This document shows positions 61,103-64,000 of a stretch of DNA of 64,000 bases, piece by piece. Every line of letters starts with the position of its first letter. Position 1 is the stretch's first letter. The stretch lies in assembly GCA_002239105.1 (NCBI GenBank), contig MPNQ01000003.1, forward strand, positions 124,001 to 188,000. The letters are read 5' to 3'. The notes beneath the pieces were generated by a model. The model was not told the origin of the DNA, did no database searches, and was given only the letters and a program-made list of their open reading frames with translations. The position numbers and the translations under genes were made by a program. This DNA is from a marine group bacterium Sva0996 bin134. GTDB lineage: Bacteria > Actinomycetota > Acidimicrobiia > Acidimicrobiales > Bin134.

Positions 61103-61783
61103 ATGTGCGGAAGATACAGCCTGACGGCTAGCCCGGCAGAGCTTGCCCAGCGGTTCGAATTCGAGTTCGACAGCGACACAGAAGCCGTCAGCCAGAGGTA
61201 CAACATCGCTCCCACCCAGCAAGTCCTGACTGTCGTGGGCGGCGAGCCGCGCCAAGCACGCTTCATGCGCTGGGGTTTGATCCCCCGATGGGCCAAAGAG
61301 GCATCCACCGGCCGGCCCCTCATCAACGCAAGGGCGGAAACGGTGGCCGAGAAGCCCTCATTCCGCGACTCGCTAAAGCGTCGCCGCTGCCTGGTCCTGG
61401 CCGACGGCTTCTACGAGTGGCAGAAGAGGGGCGACACCAAGCGCCCCATGCGAATCGTCATGCGATCCGGTGAGCCCTTCGCCTTCGCCGGACTCTGGGC
61501 AGAGTGGAAAGACCCGGCCGGCAGCACCATCGAATCGTGCGCCATCATCACCACCGAGGCCAACGACCTGCTCCGGCCAATCCACCACCGGATGCCGGTC
61601 ATCCTGACCGACGAATTGGAAGGCCCATGGTTGGACACCGCCCTCGATGACAGCACCACGCTGACCCAATTCCTCGCCCCCTACTCAGAAGACGCCATGG
61701 AGGCCTACGAGGTGTCCCGCCTAGTCAACTCCGCATCCAACAACGTCCCCGAAGTCACTGAACCAGTGGGGCTTGGCATATAG
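61103..61783 (+). CDS. SOS response-associated peptidase (SRAP/YedK/HMCES)
   Basis: Forms a covalent link with abasic sites in single-stranded DNA through Cys2, shielding them during replication. MCGRYSLTASPAEL gives Cys2 after Met removal; RYNIAPTQQVL, INARAETVAEKPSFRD, GFYEWQKRG and the IHHRMPVIL motif (His and catalytic environment) complete the family set. 226 aa. ATG 61103 is preceded by GAGGA and a CATAAT box at 61088-61093. Stand-alone gene. Confidence 0.96.
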   Translation: MCGRYSLTASPAELAQRFEFEFDSDTEAVSQRYNIAPTQQVLTVVGGEPRQARFMRWGLIPRWAKEASTGRPLINARAETVAEKPSFRDSLKRRRCLVLADGFYEWQKRGDTKRPMRIVMRSGEPFAFAGLWAEWKDPAGSTIESCAIITTEANDLLRPIHHRMPVILTDELEGPWLDTALDDSTTLTQFLAPYSEDAMEAYEVSRLVNSASNNVPEVTEPVGLGI

Positions 61784-61830
61784 GCCGATAGCAGAACAGC
61801 CGGGAATCAATTCGAGGTGGGTTGCCAGCC

Positions 61831-63054
61831 TCAGTTGCGGAGCACCGGGCTGTGCTGAGCCAACTGATAGGTAGTTGTCCCGCAATCAGGAAAGGGATCG
61901 GGCGGGGCGTTGATTCGGTAGCGGCTGCGGAAGCTCTCCACGACTTGCCAGTTGCAGTCGTGGACCAAGTGATGGCAGCCGGGACAGAGTTGCGCCAGGT
62001 TGTCGACATCGGTGGGGCCATCGTCGGTCCAGTGTTCGATGTGATGGGCCTCGCACCGCTCCGACGGGGAATTGCAGCCGATGCATCCGCCATCGCGAGC
62101 CGCCAGCACTATGCGCTGGGCCAGAGATGCCGACCGCTTGGACCGGCCCAGCCACAACGGCTGGCCATCAGCGTCGGCGAATGCGGTGTAGACATCGGCA
62201 TTGGCCACAAGCCGGGCCAATTTCTCCGGGGGCACGGGCTGCCCGTCGTCAAGTCGAGGCTGGCCGAGTTTTCCGGTGACCGTGTCGTACTCAGAGATAA
62301 TCAACAGCGATGCTGGCGTAGCCCTCGTCATTCCGTTTCGGGTTATCAGCTGCTCAAGTGCATCGGCGTTCCGCTGCAAGTAGGTGATCTTGCTGTCAGG
62401 CTTCTCGTCGCGGCGGAATGCCTCGGCCATCTTGGCCCAAGCCAAGCTGACCTCTCGTCCAGCCATGTAGTCGAGGTGGGCGAACAGCTTCCACGATCCA
62501 TCAGGCTCCTGGGTCATGGATGCTCTGCGGTCCTGGCGCTGCTGCTGGTACTTGGTGTAGTCCCCCTCTTCGACCCGCTCCCAGCGCAAGGCGTACCGCG
62601 ACAGCAGATCGGCGGGCACAGCTTTCGCGCTGTCCAAAATGACCTCTTCGCTGCGGTAGTCGGGCTTCCCCGCCACCCGGTCGATCACCCGAGCATGCCC
62701 CGAAGTGATCTCACCAGCAGCGAGCGCCTCCAACGTCGCCGGAAAATTCTCCGACAACGAAACCGCCAACTTCACATCTGAGCTGGCCCGCCCCGCCGAT
62801 TCCAAAACCCGCTCCCGCAACACCGCCGACGTCTCCCGGCAAGTAGTGCGACGGGCTCGCTCAGCCAACGCCTCGGCTAACTCCCCCTCAATCTGAGAGC
62901 GAGCCCGGCCAAGTCCCTCAATTCGATCATCCAATTCCTCGATCGACAGCTCACCAACATCCTCGCGGAATACACAAACCGCAACCTCTGGCTTCAAACC
63001 AGAAACATCGATAGTGGTTGCGGCTCCAAAACCCGCTACACCTGTGAACTCCAT
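61831..63054 (-). CDS. DUF222-HNH endonuclease (13E12-type)
   Basis: About 407-aa protein of the abundant actinobacterial DUF222/HNH group, often moved as repeat-like elements. The DUF222 helical half (residues about 30-290) has ARTTCRETSAVL-like and LAAGEITSGHARVIDR patterns. The HNH end has two Cys pairs (GCIGC and CPGC) around CEAHHIEHW, the H-x-x-H and the DNLAQLCPGCHHLVH tail. ATG 63054 is supported by a TATTAT box 7 nt upstream; GTG 63075 is an alternative. It lies beside the CRISPR array, but the two are not a known functional pair. Confidence 0.93.
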   Translation of the reverse strand: MEFTGVAGFGAATTIDVSGLKPEVAVCVFREDVGELSIEELDDRIEGLGRARSQIEGELAEALAERARRTTCRETSAVLRERVLESAGRASSDVKLAVSLSENFPATLEALAAGEITSGHARVIDRVAGKPDYRSEEVILDSAKAVPADLLSRYALRWERVEEGDYTKYQQQRQDRRASMTQEPDGSWKLFAHLDYMAGREVSLAWAKMAEAFRRDEKPDSKITYLQRNADALEQLITRNGMTRATPASLLIISEYDTVTGKLGQPRLDDGQPVPPEKLARLVANADVYTAFADADGQPLWLGRSKRSASLAQRIVLAARDGGCIGCNSPSERCEAHHIEHWTDDGPTDVDNLAQLCPGCHHLVHDCNWQVVESFRSRYRINAPPDPFPDCGTTTYQLAQHSPVLRN

Positions 63055-63061
63055 CCCAGCA

Positions 63062-63067
63062 ATAATA
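63062..63067 (-). promoter_or_regulatory. Leaderless-type -10 box (TATTAT)
   Basis: TATTAT on the minus strand, 7 nt before ATG 63054 of the HNH gene. No Shine-Dalgarno. 63068-63224 holds no further gene. Confidence 0.4.
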
Positions 63068-63224
63068 CAACCCACCTGCGACAGTTACCCCCGACAAACA
63101 TTCAACTCTCCAATTCAGCTATTCCTACACATAACGTCACGAACAATGCGAGATATGGATATGGGGTAGTCCTTTGTGTACCCACACATACGTCGTTACT
63201 TGTGTACCATCGCAAAAGTTTTAG

Positions 63225-64000
63225 TCTCAAAGAAGGGGGGGTCCAAAGATCCCCCGAACGTCAAGAACGAGTCGACGAACTCGGCTTTTCGCTGCCTTCA
63301 ATGAAGGAGGGTCCAAACCCCCCAATTTCCGGGCCGCAGACCACTGCGTCACACTGCCGTGCCCTTCAATGAAGGGGGGGTTCTATAACCCCCCGAACGG
63401 CGACATCTGTGTCGTCGTCGGGAATGACGACCTTACTTCAATGAAGGGGGGGTTCTATAACCCCCCGAACTACTACTTTCTGCTTTCGATAACCGCAGCG
63501 ATTACACTTCAATGAAGGGGGGGTTCTATAACCCCCCGAACCGGACCCCGTAAAAGCTTCTACCTCACCAACGGCGAACTTCAATGAAGGGGGGGTTCTA
63601 TAATCCCCCGAACGGCCTCGGCCATAACTACCCAGAACAGAGCCCAGGAGCTTCAATGAAGGGGGGGTTCTATAACCCCCCGAACATCGTTCACCACCGA
63701 CGGCTATGAGCCCTATTTGGCGGCTTCAATGAAGGGGGGGTTCTATAACCCCCCGAACAGGAGGTGGCCCACATGGCCGCTTCCGCCACCCAGCAGCTTC
63801 AATGAAGGGGGGGTTCTATAACCCCCCGAACAACGGTCGTCGAACCTCTTTGAAATGTGGGATGACCGCTTCAATGAAGGGGGGGTTCTATAACCCCCCG
63901 AACCAGCATCACCGCCACCTGGGCGCCCGCCTCTGACGGGCTTCAATGAAGGGGGGGTTCTATAACCCCCCGAACGTCCTGAGATCACCGTGTACACATC
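63225..64000 (-). CRISPR. CRISPR array, 35-nt repeats, open at the right edge
   Basis: Eleven repeat copies of 35 nt start at 63225, 63296, 63364, 63436, 63507, 63579, 63651, 63724, 63797, 63869 and 63941. The nine from 63364 on are near identical (one, at 63579, has a T for C change); the first two are degenerate. Spacers are 33-38 nt, mostly 36-38. Each repeat has an 8-bp stem, GGGGGGTT with AACCCCCC, and a CTAT loop on the plus strand. The degenerate copies mark the leader-distal end, so the leader should lie to the right of 64000 and transcription should run leftward. On the minus strand the repeat begins GTTC and ends CATTGAAG, resembling many Type I/III repeats. No cas gene is in this window, so the type is not assigned. 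Confidence 0.95.

Noticed and set aside
63438-63997. Minus-strand open frames encoding repeated GGYRTPPSLK peptides
   Set aside because: They are the CRISPR repeats read as codons; the repeat period plus variable spacers explains them fully.
61831-64000. HNH protein as a Cas nuclease of the nearby array
   Set aside because: It is a DUF222-HNH (13E12-type) protein found widely without CRISPR, and no Cas domain is visible in it.

Overview
The window is high-GC actinobacterial DNA. The gene content points to an uncultured member near the class Acidimicrobiia: a compact hopanoid operon, F420-type LLM and PPOX oxidoreductases, many acyl-CoA enzymes, Cys-less thiolase-fold proteins with DUF35 partners, a 13E12-type DUF222-HNH endonuclease, and fused Liv transporter subunits. 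The taxon is an inference from content, since no rRNA, tRNA or other marker gene is present. Several genes have a TANNNT box 6 to 9 nt before the start codon, which fits leaderless transcription.

Layout. (1) 1-12,997: an aldo/keto reductase, a Gfo/Idh/MocA dehydrogenase, a phytanoyl-CoA-type dioxygenase, a GH3 glycosidase, a Liv-type binding lipoprotein, a glycosidase-like protein, and two large fused transporter proteins (MFS+LivF and LivH+LivM+LivG). (2) 13,105-28,524: a defence-type island. Its core is a SNF2-like helicase with a DUF3883 nuclease-like tail, a DUF1156 DNA methylase and a DUF499 ATPase with an N-terminal Swt1/HEPN-like domain. The three core genes share one strand but are separated by small, partly GC-poor accessory cassettes: a DUF1828 pair, DUF4238, a DUF6338 gene with an overlapping 56-codon gene, and an inverted pair of gene tails. 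(3) 28,616-32,715: a thioredoxin-fold protein whose active site contains an in-frame UGA followed by a SECIS-like hairpin (predicted selenoprotein), then an M1 aminopeptidase. (4) 32,818-40,454: a seven-gene hopanoid operon (hpnC, hpnD, hpnE, prenyl synthase, shc, hpnG, hpnH), with a MerR-TetR hybrid regulator gene upstream. (5) 41,457-57,115: a ferredoxin and its reductase, thiolase-fold/DUF35/PEP-swivel genes, a zinc alcohol dehydrogenase, an LLM enzyme, an MFS exporter, an enoyl-CoA hydratase, two acyl-CoA dehydrogenases, a P-II protein, a short GntR regulator and a class II aldolase. (6) 57,144-63,054: a secreted M1 peptidase, nitroreductase, DUF418, PPOX, an SRAP protein and a DUF222-HNH protein. 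(7) 63,225-64,000: a CRISPR array running off the right edge, with no cas genes in view.

How the genes work together. The hopanoid operon runs from prenyl diphosphates to squalene, to hopene, to adenosyl- and ribosylhopane. The thiolase-fold, DUF35, hydratase and acyl-CoA dehydrogenase genes look like a CoA-thioester degradation programme for a lipid, steroid or similar substrate. The Liv-type importer lies beside glycosidase and sugar-oxidation genes. The strongest unusual points are the predicted selenoprotein, the interleaved DUF1156/DUF499/helicase island, the MFS-ATPase fusion, and the Cys-less thiolase/DUF35/PEP-swivel operon.
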